Assembly: GCA_900754615.1 (NCBI GenBank)
Contig: CAAEDN010000065.1
Location: 1-64,000 of the forward strand
Source of the DNA: an uncultured Holdemanella sp.
GTDB taxonomy: Bacteria; Bacillota_I; Bacilli_A; Erysipelotrichales; Erysipelotrichaceae
Reading direction: 5' to 3'
Length of the DNA stretch: 64,000 nt
Below the pieces are notes generated by a model that saw only the letters and a list, made by a program, of their open reading frames with translations, ran no database searches and was not told where the DNA came from. Position numbers and translations under genes: made by a program. This document shows positions 11,914 through 20,700 of the stretch, one piece after another (positions within the stretch are counted from its first letter, which is position 1; every line of letters begins with the position of its first letter).

Positions 11914-13677
11914 ATGGCATATCAAGCGTTATATAGAAAATATAGACCAAGTAATTTTGATGAAGTGGTCGGACAAACACATATAATTCAGACATTGAAA
12001 AATGCGATTGTTCAAAATCGTATTGCTCATGCTTATTTATTCTGTGGACCTAGAGGAACTGGGAAGACATCTATTGCGAAAATATTTGCGAAGACATTGA
12101 ATTGTACAAATAGTGAAACTGCCCCATGTGGAATTTGTGAGAATTGTAAAATGGCTGCAAACGGGAGTCACCCTGATATTATTGAAATAGATGCAGCTAG
12201 TAATAACGGAGTCGATGAAGTACGAAATCTTATCGATAAAGTGAAGTATGCACCTATGCAAGGTAAATACAAAATATATATTATTGACGAGGTTCACATG
12301 ATGACATCAGGTGCATTTAACGCATTGTTAAAAACAATTGAGGAACCTCCTGCTCATGTAATTTTTATCTTTGCGACAACCGAGCCAAATAAAGTGTTGC
12401 CTACTATTATTTCTCGTTGTCAGAGATTTGATTTTAATAAAGTAAGTATTCAAGATATTAAGCGTAGATTATCTATTGTTTGTAAGAATGAAAAAATTAC
12501 AATAGATGATGCTGGATTGTCACTCATTGCTCAACTAGCAGATGGAGGAATGAGAGATGCATTATCCATTTTAGATCAATGTGTTGCCTATTGTTCTTCA
12601 CATATAGATGTAAATGACATACGTAAAATATATGGAGTTGTTACATCAGAAGATATAGGAAAATTATTTTATTCAGTATATAAAAAAGATGTAGATAGCT
12701 TTGTCAAAGATATTCAAAAATATTCAGATATGGGAATGGATATTAAAAGATTGACAGCTGACTTTATTCATATGTTGAAAGACAGTCTGATTTTAGATTA
12801 TTCAGAAAATTCAACTTTAGTATCGGATATGAATAAAAATATGATTTTGAAATATTTTAAATTGGCACCTATTAATTTCAGAATCAAGTGTATGGAAGAA
12901 TTAATGGATACATATAATAAATATACATATGCATCCAACGCACTAGATTACTTAGAAGCCTCTTTATTAAAGATTTCAAGTTATTCATATGAATCGAAAA
13001 CACATATTATTGATTCAGATCATAATGATTTTAAAGGGCTAGAGGAAGAAGAAAACTATGAAACGTCATATGACGATACTTCTGATGACTCAGATATAAT
13101 TGAGAAAAACACTCAAAAAGATGATAATAATGGGGTTTTAGAGAAATCTGAAATTTCTGATGTTTCACGTGAAACATTAAAACAGTCAGAAAATACAAAT
13201 AATAAAATCATATTAAACGATGAATTTGTCATTCAATTGTTAGTTGGAGCTACAAAGATGGAAAGAAGTATTGATACGAATAAGTTTAATAATATAGGAC
13301 AATTCATATCAAGTTTAGAATTTGGAAAATATGCGGCTACATTGAGAAACAGTAGTATTATGGCTAGTGGATCTAATTATATTGTCGTATGTGTATCTAG
13401 TGAAATCTTTGCAAAACAAATAAATGAATTTGAACTGAATTATGGATATGAAGATTTTATGGAAGTGTTATTAGGAAAGGCTAAGAAAGTATTCGCATTA
13501 GATAAGACACAACAATCTCGCGTAAAGGATGAGTTTAAAGAAAGAATGATTAGTGGTAATCTTCCAGAACCATATCAAGTTTGCTTAAAAAGAAAAGACA
13601 AAGAATCTGAAAATAATATGAGCATTGAAGATCATATGAAAAGTTTGTTTCCTAATATAGAAATAAAAGAAGATTAG
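11914..13677 (+). CDS. dnaX: DNA polymerase III subunits gamma and tau
   Basis: Clamp-loader ATPase; the tau form also links polymerase and helicase. The 587-aa product has Walker A GPRGTGKTS near residues 45-53, a zinc module (CTNSETAPCGICENC), Walker B IIDEVHM and the sensor region PTIISRCQRFDF. An acidic, variable linker follows (about 370-440), then a tau-specific C-terminal domain. No clear slippery frameshift signal for a short gamma form was seen. The variable linker encodes a perfect parS site at 13161-13176. It lies 10 bp before recR with no ybaB-type gene between. Confidence 0.96.
   Translation: MAYQALYRKYRPSNFDEVVGQTHIIQTLKNAIVQNRIAHAYLFCGPRGTGKTSIAKIFAKTLNCTNSETAPCGICENCKMAANGSHPDIIEIDAASNNGVDEVRNLIDKVKYAPMQGKYKIYIIDEVHMMTSGAFNALLKTIEEPPAHVIFIFATTEPNKVLPTIISRCQRFDFNKVSIQDIKRRLSIVCKNEKITIDDAGLSLIAQLADGGMRDALSILDQCVAYCSSHIDVNDIRKIYGVVTSEDIGKLFYSVYKKDVDSFVKDIQKYSDMGMDIKRLTADFIHMLKDSLILDYSENSTLVSDMNKNMILKYFKLAPINFRIKCMEELMDTYNKYTYASNALDYLEASLLKISSYSYESKTHIIDSDHNDFKGLEEEENYETSYDDTSDDSDIIEKNTQKDDNNGVLEKSEISDVSRETLKQSENTNNKIILNDEFVIQLLVGATKMERSIDTNKFNNIGQFISSLEFGKYAATLRNSSIMASGSNYIVVCVSSEIFAKQINEFELNYGYEDFMEVLLGKAKKVFALDKTQQSRVKDEFKERMISGNLPEPYQVCLKRKDKESENNMSIEDHMKSLFPNIEIKED
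12983..12994. repeat. Isolated ATTCATATGAAT palindrome inside dnaX
   Basis: Perfect 12-bp palindrome containing TTCATATGAA, the core of the array at 14.3-14.9 kb. It is 178 bp before the parS site. Confidence 0.6.
13161..13176. promoter_or_regulatory. parS centromere site (ParB-binding)
   Basis: TGTTTCACGTGAAACA matches the 16-bp bacterial parS consensus exactly and is fully palindromic. It encodes DVSRET in the dnaX linker. Established knowledge: ParB (Spo0J) clamps load at parS near the origin and recruit SMC. No parA or parB gene lies in this window, but in Firmicutes they usually lie on the other side of the origin. Confidence 0.92.
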
Positions 13678-13687
13678 AAGGTGAAGT

Positions 13688-14275
13688 ATGTATCCGAAAA
13701 CATTTGATGATTTAATATATGAATTTCAGAAATTTCCAGGAGTAGGTGCTAAAACGGCAGAGAGATATGCATTTACTGTATTAGGTTGGTCTGATGAAGA
13801 AATATCTGAATTGGCAGAAACATTAGTAAATTTAAAAAAGAAAGTAAAGAAGTGTAAGCGATGTGGTAATTTAACAGAAGATGAGCTTTGTGAGTTTTGT
13901 AAGAACTCTAATAGGAATCAGAATATCATATGTGTGGTACAAAATCCGAAAGATATATCAGTAATAGAGTCTATGCAGCAATATAATGGTGTATATCATG
14001 TGCTAGATGGTTTGATCAACACTCAAAAAGGAGTATTACCTGATCAATTGAATATAATGACTCTTTTAAATAGAGTGAATGAAAGAACTGAGGAAGTCAT
14101 ATTGGCTCTAGATCCAACAGTAGAAGGAGAAACAACTACTTTATATATATCTAAATTATTAGAAGGGAAGTGTAGGGTAAGCAGACTTGCCCATGGCATC
14201 CCTGTAGGTAGTCATTTAGACTATACAGACGCTATGACGCTGTTAAAAGCGTTTGAAGGACGTAAAAGTTCGTAA
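13688..14275 (+). CDS. recR: Recombination protein RecR
   Basis: Part of the RecFOR system that loads RecA on gapped DNA. The 195-aa product has an N-terminal helix-hairpin-helix (FPGVGAKTAERYAF), a four-cysteine zinc finger (CKRCGNLTEDELCEFC) and a TOPRIM domain (ICVVQNPKDI; ALDPTVEGETTTLY), ending with the usual HGIPVGSHLDYTD. The length is normal. It follows dnaX by 10 bp and is probably co-transcribed with it. Confidence 0.96.
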   Translation: MYPKTFDDLIYEFQKFPGVGAKTAERYAFTVLGWSDEEISELAETLVNLKKKVKKCKRCGNLTEDELCEFCKNSNRNQNIICVVQNPKDISVIESMQQYNGVYHVLDGLINTQKGVLPDQLNIMTLLNRVNERTEEVILALDPTVEGETTTLYISKLLEGKCRVSRLAHGIPVGSHLDYTDAMTLLKAFEGRKSS

Positions 14276-14283
14276 ATATGCTT

Positions 14284-14325
14284 AATCGTATGAAGTATGT
14301 ATGATATTTCATACGATTTTTTTAT
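14284..14325 (+). terminator. Terminator after recR
   Basis: AATCGTATGAA at 14284-14294 pairs with TTCATACGATT at 14308-14318, followed by seven T. The arms also contain the TATGAA/TTCATA half-sites of the neighbouring array. Confidence 0.82.
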
Positions 14326-14366
14326 ATTTATAGGAAAATAATCGAAAAAATCATATTGAATTCATT

Positions 14367-14838
14367 ATTCATATGAACAAAATAGTATACTATATCGTAA
14401 AATCATATAACACGGCATAAAAGTGCTTTAAATAAAATTTATTCATATAATTATCACATAGAGAGGAAGAAATTGTTAGAAGATGCTTCCGAGCATTCAT
14501 GTGAAATAATTATGAATTTTCATACTGATTTTTTATAAATTCTTATTCATGTGAAAATAAAAAATAAAAATATGAGGAATATGAATTTTAATATGAATTA
14601 ATAATGTATATAAAATCATTCATATGAATGCAGAATGATGGAAAATTTAATCATATGAATTATAAATTTTGGATGTGAATGGAATATTTGAATTCATGTG
14701 ATATAAATATGAAAATATAAAATATGAAATCGTATATGATTTTAATGAATAAGTATATATGAAGATTCATGTGAGAAATATATGAATAATTAAATTGCAT
14801 TTTATAAAATAATAGATAATATAGGAAATTCATATAAA
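14367..14838. repeat. Array of TTCATRTGAA-type sites upstream of an HTH/coiled-coil gene
   Basis: The 0.6-kb stretch between recR and the next gene has no convincing reading frame. It is very AT-rich and crowded with short palindromes. Exact TTCATATGAA is at 14368-14377 and within the 14-bp palindrome CATTCATATGAATG at 14617-14630. TTCATGTGAA is at 14496-14505 and 14546-14555. The 10-mer ATTCATGTGA occurs four times in the same orientation: 14495, 14545, 14692 and 14765. Degenerate copies include 14401, 14442, 14650-14660 and 14829-14838. It looks like a multi-site protein-binding region, possibly for the product of the gene that follows. Confidence 0.75.
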
Positions 14839-14924
14839 GGTATAGCATTCTTGACAAAACTATGATAGACTAATCGTGACTCGTTAGATTATTATTATGA
14901 ATTTCATAGGAAGGGGACGTGAAT

Positions 14925-15473
14925 ATGCCTGAAGAAGCATCAGCGATTGATGTATATTATGATATGGATATTGCGCAAATATGCCAACATTTCAATAAAT
15001 CAAGAAATACAGTAGATAAAGCAATTGCAAAATTGGTAAAAGATAATCCGGATAAAGATTGGAAATACAAAAATCCAGCCACTCGTCGTATTACAATTAA
15101 GGCTGAAGGTGTTGAAAGATTATCTACTTATTTTAGAAAAGAAAAACATGAAATATCTACAGTTGAAATGGAACTTCGATTTGAAAATGAAAAGCTTAAA
15201 GCAATTATAGAAGAAAAAGAGAAGGCTCAAGCCCAGATTGAACAATTATATCAAGAAAAGCTTAAATTAGAAATTGAAAAGAGCAAACAAACTTTCCTAT
15301 TAGAAACACGAACAAAAGATGAGAAAATTTCTGAATTAGAATCTGAAAATCAGAAATTAAAAGAAGTAGAAGAACTTTATAATAAAAATAAAGAAGAAAT
15401 TGAAAATTATAAGAAAAAAGAAGAAGAGTATAATTCTAAATCCTTCTTCTATCGTTTAACACATAAATTTTAA
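14925..15473 (+). CDS. HTH plus coiled-coil protein, candidate origin-anchoring factor (RacA/RocS/plasmid-Par-like)
   Basis: Product of 182 aa in three parts. An N-terminal helix-turn-helix (about residues 1-65) has a recognition-type segment NKSRNTVDKAIAKL. A long charged coiled coil follows (about 75-168, rich in E/K). The short tail SKSFFYRLTHKF is basic and aromatic and could be an amphipathic membrane anchor. The same plan is known in Bacillus RacA, pneumococcal RocS and single-protein plasmid Par systems. I saw no specific sequence match, so function is inferred from architecture, from the adjacent site array and from the place 15 kb from oriC. ATG 14925 is chosen over GTG 14919 because AAGGGG at 14911-14916 fits it better. 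Confidence 0.75.
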   Translation: MPEEASAIDVYYDMDIAQICQHFNKSRNTVDKAIAKLVKDNPDKDWKYKNPATRRITIKAEGVERLSTYFRKEKHEISTVEMELRFENEKLKAIIEEKEKAQAQIEQLYQEKLKLEIEKSKQTFLLETRTKDEKISELESENQKLKEVEELYNKNKEEIENYKKKEEEYNSKSFFYRLTHKF

Positions 15474-16015
15474 TCATTTAATGCTCTAGCAATTTTGCTA
15501 GGGCAATTTTTTGTCCATTTCAAACCATACTTTTCTAAGATAGAATTAAAAAAATGGATTCCATCATGATCGGAAGTGTATTCATACTCGACTTCATAAT
15601 CTGTATGATTTTTATAATCTGTCTTATCTAAACATAATTCCCCATTTTCAAATTCATATACATTTCTTAAAGTAGTAAAACTAGCTGTTGGATACAAATT
15701 TTTAGGAATTTGATATTGATTGAACCAACTCAATATTTCTGGATCATCAATCTCATTTATGTTTTTGGTAGTAATTTCTTTTTCGAATTCATAGTGTGTA
15801 TATTCATCTTTTCTAATTTTTAAAGTAAATATCTTCTTGTCTTGAATTGTGCGAATTCGTACTGCACCGTGTTGCTTTTTTACATCCTGATTATTTGTAT
15901 CAAAGTATGTATTTGTTTGTATTATCGAATTATGAAAATCATATGAATGAAGTAATTTATTATATACTTTTTCATCAATCAATAATTTCAATTCTCTTTC
16001 AATATTATCGTACAT
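15470..16015 (-). CDS. CYTH-domain protein (triphosphate tunnel enzyme, YjbK-like)
   Basis: CYTH proteins fold as an eight-strand tunnel that binds triphosphates and metals. Members hydrolyse thiamine triphosphate, polyphosphate or similar compounds; the substrate here is unknown. The 181-aa product starts with the family signature ERELKLLID and keeps alternating charged strands (VRIRTIQDKKIFTLKIRK, FEKEIT, LCLDKTDYKNHTDYEVEYEY). In Bacillus yjbK lies near the NAD kinase gene yjbN; here the two are divergent with 54 bp between them. Its 3' end overlaps the convergent HTH gene by four bases. Confidence 0.88.
   Translation of the reverse strand: MYDNIERELKLLIDEKVYNKLLHSYDFHNSIIQTNTYFDTNNQDVKKQHGAVRIRTIQDKKIFTLKIRKDEYTHYEFEKEITTKNINEIDDPEILSWFNQYQIPKNLYPTASFTTLRNVYEFENGELCLDKTDYKNHTDYEVEYEYTSDHDGIHFFNSILEKYGLKWTKNCPSKIARALND
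15483..15511 (+). terminator. Terminator after the HTH/coiled-coil gene
   Basis: GCTCTAGCAA and TTGCTAGGGC form a hairpin with a T6 run on the plus strand. It lies inside the 3' end of the convergent CYTH gene. Confidence 0.75.
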
Positions 16016-16069
16016 TCATATCACCCATAAATATGTTACAATAGATTCAATAAAAGAGGAAGTGATTTG

Positions 16070-16843
16070 ATGCGTTTCAGTTTAGTAGACAGAGGAGACG
16101 ATAACTCAAAAAGAGTTGCAGAAACTCTAAAGAAAAAATGTATAGCTATTGGATGGGAATATGATGATGAAAAATCTGAAGTTATTTTTTCTGTCGGAGG
16201 TGATGGTACTTTATTAAGAGCAATTCATACATATATAGAAAGATTGGATAAAATTCAATTTGTGGCAATCCATACAGGTAATTTAGGTTTTTTTACCGAT
16301 TATACACAAGATGAAGTGGATCATTTAGTCTATGATTTAAAACACAATCAACCAAAAATTGAAGAATTTAATTTGCTTCAAATGGATCTTCCTCAAGTAA
16401 ATGAAACTTTATATGCTTTAAATGAGGTTAGGATTGAAAGTCTAGCCAAAACTTTGGTGTTAGATATATCTATAGATGATGAGTTTTTTGAAAGTAGCCA
16501 AGGATCAGGTATTTGTATAAGTACACAATCAGGTTCAACTGCAGTAAATCGTGCACTAAAAGGTGCAGTTGTAGATCCTGGTTTAAAAGTACTTCAATTA
16601 TGTGAAATTATGCCTATATCACATAAGAATCATCATTCTTTAAAAAATCCATATATTATGAATGATACAAGAAAAATCGGGGTTCGAGGAGATACCTTGG
16701 CTTATGCGCATGTATGTTATGATCACCTAGAAAGAGATCTTAAATCTATTTCTGAAATTATTATTCACTCAAGTACAAAAAAAGTACGATTTGCGAGATA
16801 TCGTACTTATTCCTATTTAACGAGATTAAAAAATTTATATTAA
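16070..16843 (+). CDS. nadK: NAD kinase
   Basis: Phosphorylates NAD to NADP. The 257-aa product has the diagnostic GGDGTLLRA near residue 45, the NxGxLGFF segment (HTGNLGFFTDY), the GSTAVNRALKGA loop and a C-terminal tail typical of the Firmicute enzyme. ATG 16070 follows AGAGGAAG at 16055-16062; an in-frame TTG one codon upstream is less likely. It is divergent from the CYTH gene, and its 3' end overlaps the convergent SEDS gene by four bases. Confidence 0.95.
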   Translation: MRFSLVDRGDDNSKRVAETLKKKCIAIGWEYDDEKSEVIFSVGGDGTLLRAIHTYIERLDKIQFVAIHTGNLGFFTDYTQDEVDHLVYDLKHNQPKIEEFNLLQMDLPQVNETLYALNEVRIESLAKTLVLDISIDDEFFESSQGSGICISTQSGSTAVNRALKGAVVDPGLKVLQLCEIMPISHKNHHSLKNPYIMNDTRKIGVRGDTLAYAHVCYDHLERDLKSISEIIIHSSTKKVRFARYRTYSYLTRLKNLY

Positions 16844-18054
16844 ATTTTTGAGCGATTCAAGCGAATCGTTCTTTTTGTTGCTGGCGATATATTTAAGATA
16901 ATTGCAAACGATATGAAATATGAAAGAATACTACTACCGCCATATGAAATCAGTGGAAGTGTAATACCGGTGATTGGTAATAATCCAACAATCATTCCTG
17001 TGTTTTGAAGTTGTTGATATAAAAGCATTGCAATGATGCCGATAACTACAAATCGATCTTTTCTGTTTTTAGTAGCGTAAGCAATTTTGCATAAATAAAT
17101 ATCTAATAGTAAACAAAGCAATAAAATAAATGTTGTTCCTATAAATCCGAAACATTGTCCAAATGCAGCAAAAATGAAGTCTGTATGTGCTTCTGGGATT
17201 GAAATTATGTTGGCTTGTAAACCATATCCTGTAAGACCGGCACTACCTAATGATAATAATGCAGTATATAGCTGATTGGAACTTCCGCGAATATTGCTTT
17301 CTGGTTCTAACCACGCATCAATTCTTTGAAGCTTATATGATGAAATAAATGAAGATAGAATATCTGGATGTTCAAAATATAAGAATAAGAATGTACTTAC
17401 AACAATAATGATAAAAGCAAAAATTCCAATAATATATTCTTTACGGATTCCACTACAACATAATAAAACGAAAATGTTGAAGGCAATGATGATACATACA
17501 CCAGTATCTGGCTGCATCATAATTAAAAACAATGGTGGAAATAATACTTTAATTATTTTCCATAGTAATAATAAATCATCTTTATGAGATGGATTTGGAT
17601 GTTCATTTTGATGTTCAACAATAATTTGAGAAACCAATATAATAAGTACGATTTTTATAAATTCACTCGGTTGAAAACTACCAATCAAAGGTAACTGGAA
17701 CCATGAAATAGCACCATTTACTTCACTAGCAAAAGGCAATGAGAATCCAATAATGTTATAAAATATACGTGAAAAAAATAAATAAATCAGGCAAATCATT
17801 AAAATCTTATAAGCTGTATTCATATAAGAATAAATTCTTTTATTTTGAATGTTAGATAGGATGAACATAGTAATGAATCCGACAATAAACCAAAATAGTT
17901 GTCGGAATAAGTATGAATTTCCACTTCCGGATTTTATTAAGTTAAATGAATTATATAGTGCAAAACAACTTGTTATACCAAAAAGGATTAATATAAGAAT
18001 CAAACCAATATCAAACTGGATGGATTTATTTTTCCATTGAATTGTTTGTTTCAT
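16840..18054 (-). CDS. FtsW/RodA/SpoVE (SEDS) cell-wall polymerase
   Basis: Integral membrane glycosyltransferase of the SEDS family, which polymerises peptidoglycan glycan strands with a class B PBP partner. The 404-aa product has about ten hydrophobic segments and the family pattern GAISWFQLPLIGSFQPSEF, with later NTGMIVGLLPITGITLPLISYGGSS. The sequence alone does not clearly separate RodA (elongation) from FtsW (division); the QNTGMIVGLLPITG stretch leans to RodA. It stands alone, divergent from mutS by 88 bp. Confidence 0.92.
   Translation of the reverse strand: MKQTIQWKNKSIQFDIGLILILILFGITSCFALYNSFNLIKSGSGNSYLFRQLFWFIVGFITMFILSNIQNKRIYSYMNTAYKILMICLIYLFFSRIFYNIIGFSLPFASEVNGAISWFQLPLIGSFQPSEFIKIVLIILVSQIIVEHQNEHPNPSHKDDLLLLWKIIKVLFPPLFLIMMQPDTGVCIIIAFNIFVLLCCSGIRKEYIIGIFAFIIIVVSTFLFLYFEHPDILSSFISSYKLQRIDAWLEPESNIRGSSNQLYTALLSLGSAGLTGYGLQANIISIPEAHTDFIFAAFGQCFGFIGTTFILLLCLLLDIYLCKIAYATKNRKDRFVVIGIIAMLLYQQLQNTGMIVGLLPITGITLPLISYGGSSILSYFISFAIILNISPATKRTIRLNRSKI
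16852..16877 (+). terminator. Terminator after nadK
   Basis: GCGATTC at 16852-16858 pairs with GAATCGT at 16863-16869, followed by TCTTTTT. It lies in the 3' coding end of the convergent SEDS gene. Confidence 0.65.
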
Positions 18055-18111
18055 TGACTAAAAAACCTCCTTTTTCAATAATCTTAATTATAACATATTT
18101 ATTATGAATTT

Positions 18112-18120
18112 TGATATAAT
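18112..18120 (+). promoter_or_regulatory. Extended -10 promoter for mutS
   Basis: TGATATAAT (TATAAT at 18115-18120), 22 bp before the mutS start. No strong -35 is seen. A TATAAT on the opposite strand at 18087-18092 could serve the SEDS gene. Confidence 0.55.
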
Positions 18121-18142
18121 AGTTATGTTAGGAAGATGATTT

Positions 18143-20683
18143 ATGGCAGAAAAAAAATATACACCAATGATGCAGCATTATTTACAAATGAAAGAAGAAA
18201 ATCCGGATGCGATTCTATTTTATCGTTTAGGTGATTTTTATGAAATGTTTTTTGAAGATGCAAAATTGGTTTCACAAGAATTAGATTTAGTATTAACAGG
18301 AAGAAGTGCAGGCGTAGAAGAAAAGGTACCAATGTGCGGAGTACCTTTTCATGCAGCAAATTCATATATTCAAAGACTCGTAAAAAAAGGTTATAAAGTT
18401 GCGATCTGCGAACAATTAGAAGACCCATCAACTGCAAAAGGATTGGTGGATCGAGGAATTATTAAAATAATTACACCAGGAACTTATATGGATGCAACAA
18501 TGGATGCCAAGGCAACAAACTATATGGCATCTTGTGATGTTTCAAGTTTTGAAATTACAGTCATCTATTGCGAATTAAGTACGGGTGAGTTGAAGTATCA
18601 AACACTACAAAGATCTTTAGTGGCACTACAAAAGGCATTGTTAGAACAAAATGTAAGTGAGCTTGTTTGTCCGATGGCAATGGATAAAAAATGGATCGCT
18701 GCCCTAGAAGAAATGGATACAATGCTTATTTCAAAACATAAAAAGGCAAACATTGACCCAGAGGATCTATCTCTATTAAATGGAATTGAATCAGAGTCAT
18801 TAAAAGATGCGTTTGCACTTTTGATGGCCTATTTAAAAGATACACAGAAACAACACATCGACCATTTTTTACCAATAGAATCTATGGATAAAGATAAAGT
18901 ATTGGTGATGGATTATGAGACTAAGAATCATTTAGAGCTTGTCTACAGTCAGTCAACAAATGCAAAGGCAGAGAGCTTATGGTCTTTTATGGATAAATGC
19001 CAAAGTGCAATGGGATCTAGAATGTTAAAGAGATGGATAGAATATCCTTTGATTGATGTTGAAAAAATTGCAAAGAGACAAGAAGCGGTAAAAGATTTAA
19101 AAGAAAACTTTATGTTAAGAGAAAATCTGAAAGACCATTTAGTTTATGTTTATGATATGGAAAGACTTGCTAGTCGTATGGCTTATGGGAATGCAAGTCC
19201 TAGAGATGTGCTTCAGCTTGTAGCTACATTAGAACATGCCAAACCAATATTAGATTTAGCAACGTCTTTGAATTCCTATCCTGAATTTTTAAGTGTACCT
19301 ACATGTCAGGATTTATATAATGAGATTAAGAATGCGATTGTTGAAAATCCACCATTAACACTGAAAGAAGGTGGAGTCTTCAATGATGGTTATGATCAAG
19401 AATTGGATGAAGTAAGAAAAATTGCTAAACAGGGAAAAGACTTTATATTAGAACTTGAAGCAAAAGAACGTGAAAGAACGGGCGTAAAATCTTTGAAAAT
19501 AGGATATAATCGTGTTTTTGGCTATTTCATTGAAGTTAGAAATGGAAATTTAGGCAATATTAAAGAAGAGTTTGGCTATCATCCAAAACAAACACTTGCG
19601 AATGCGACAAGATTCATTACACAAGAATTAAAAGAAAAAGAAGATCAGATATTACATGCCCAAGAAGCAAAGGTGAAACTAGAGCAAACTTTATTTACAA
19701 ATTTATTATTGAGGATCAAAAAAGATTTATTTGATTTGCATGCATGTGCTCAAGCATTAGCTACAATTGATGTGCTTGTCTCTTTAGCAATTTTAGCAAG
19801 TGAAAAGGGATATGTATGTCCAGTTTTCCATTTAGGATACAACGTCAATGTAGTAGAAGGTAAACATCCGATTTTGGATGATCGTATGAAGAAAAAAAGA
19901 TATATTTCAAATGATTGGAAGATGTCAGAAAAAGAACATATACAATTGATTACAGGACCGAATATGGGTGGTAAATCTACATATATGCGACAAAATGCAT
20001 TGTTAGTGGTTATGGCACAAATGGGAAGTTTTATACCTGCAAAAAAAGCTGAATTACCAATCTTCGATCGAATATTTACAAGAATAGGTGCGTCTGATGA
20101 TATTTTGACAGGAAAAAGCACTTTCATGGTAGAAATGATGGAAGCCAATATCGCCTTACGTTATGCTACAAAACATTCGTTAATACTCTTTGATGAAATT
20201 GGACGAGGAACAGCTACATATGATGGTATGGCTTTAGCTCAGGCAATGCTTGAATATATAGATGAAGCTATTGGAGCAAAAACATTATTTTCTACTCACT
20301 ATCACGAATTAACGGATTTAGAAGAAGAACATGAATCTATGCGAAACGTGCATGTGGATGTTAGAGAAGAGAAAAATGAAATTGAATTCAGGTATCGTGT
20401 TGTTGATGGGAAAGCGGATAAATCCTATGGAATAAATGTTGCTAAACTAGCACATTTGCCGAAAGTTGTTTTGGATAGAGCAACTCAACTTTTATCGAAT
20501 TATGAAAATCAGGAAACAAATCAAAATTATCAACCAAGTTTATTTGTCATGGATCAAGTTCAACCTGAAAAATCCATGCTTTTACAAAGATTGCAGGAAT
20601 TGGATATTGATTCGATGACTCCTAGAGAAGCTTTGGATTGCCTGTATGAATTAAAGAAACTAAGTGAAAAAATCGATTCATAA
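18143..20683 (+). CDS. mutS: DNA mismatch repair protein MutS
   Basis: Recognises mismatches and starts repair. The 846-aa product has the mismatch-reading Phe-x-Glu motif in GDFYEMFFEDA near residue 35, the clamp and lever domains, and a C-terminal ABC ATPase with Walker A GPNMGGKSTYMRQ and Walker B DEIGRGTATYDG, then STHYHEL. Length and motifs fit MutS1. It begins the mutS-mutL-miaA-tcdA run, with 30 bp to the mutL start. Confidence 0.97.
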   Translation: MAEKKYTPMMQHYLQMKEENPDAILFYRLGDFYEMFFEDAKLVSQELDLVLTGRSAGVEEKVPMCGVPFHAANSYIQRLVKKGYKVAICEQLEDPSTAKGLVDRGIIKIITPGTYMDATMDAKATNYMASCDVSSFEITVIYCELSTGELKYQTLQRSLVALQKALLEQNVSELVCPMAMDKKWIAALEEMDTMLISKHKKANIDPEDLSLLNGIESESLKDAFALLMAYLKDTQKQHIDHFLPIESMDKDKVLVMDYETKNHLELVYSQSTNAKAESLWSFMDKCQSAMGSRMLKRWIEYPLIDVEKIAKRQEAVKDLKENFMLRENLKDHLVYVYDMERLASRMAYGNASPRDVLQLVATLEHAKPILDLATSLNSYPEFLSVPTCQDLYNEIKNAIVENPPLTLKEGGVFNDGYDQELDEVRKIAKQGKDFILELEAKERERTGVKSLKIGYNRVFGYFIEVRNGNLGNIKEEFGYHPKQTLANATRFITQELKEKEDQILHAQEAKVKLEQTLFTNLLLRIKKDLFDLHACAQALATIDVLVSLAILASEKGYVCPVFHLGYNVNVVEGKHPILDDRMKKKRYISNDWKMSEKEHIQLITGPNMGGKSTYMRQNALLVVMAQMGSFIPAKKAELPIFDRIFTRIGASDDILTGKSTFMVEMMEANIALRYATKHSLILFDEIGRGTATYDGMALAQAMLEYIDEAIGAKTLFSTHYHELTDLEEEHESMRNVHVDVREEKNEIEFRYRVVDGKADKSYGINVAKLAHLPKVVLDRATQLLSNYENQETNQNYQPSLFVMDQVQPEKSMLLQRLQELDIDSMTPREALDCLYELKKLSEKIDS

Positions 20684-20690
20684 TATGAAA

Positions 20691-20700
20691 TTCATATGAA
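20691..20700. repeat. Isolated TTCATATGAA in the mutS-mutL junction
   Basis: Exact copy of the palindrome that dominates the array at 14.3-14.9 kb, just before the mutL ribosome binding site. Confidence 0.5.

Noticed and set aside
11914..13677. Programmed frameshift in dnaX giving a short gamma protein
   Set aside because: No convincing A-rich slippery heptamer followed by a stem-loop was found at the right place.
14326..14918. Possible small genes or a CRISPR-like array between recR and the HTH gene
   Set aside because: All frames are broken by stops, the repeats are short and irregularly spaced, and there are no unique spacers of constant length.
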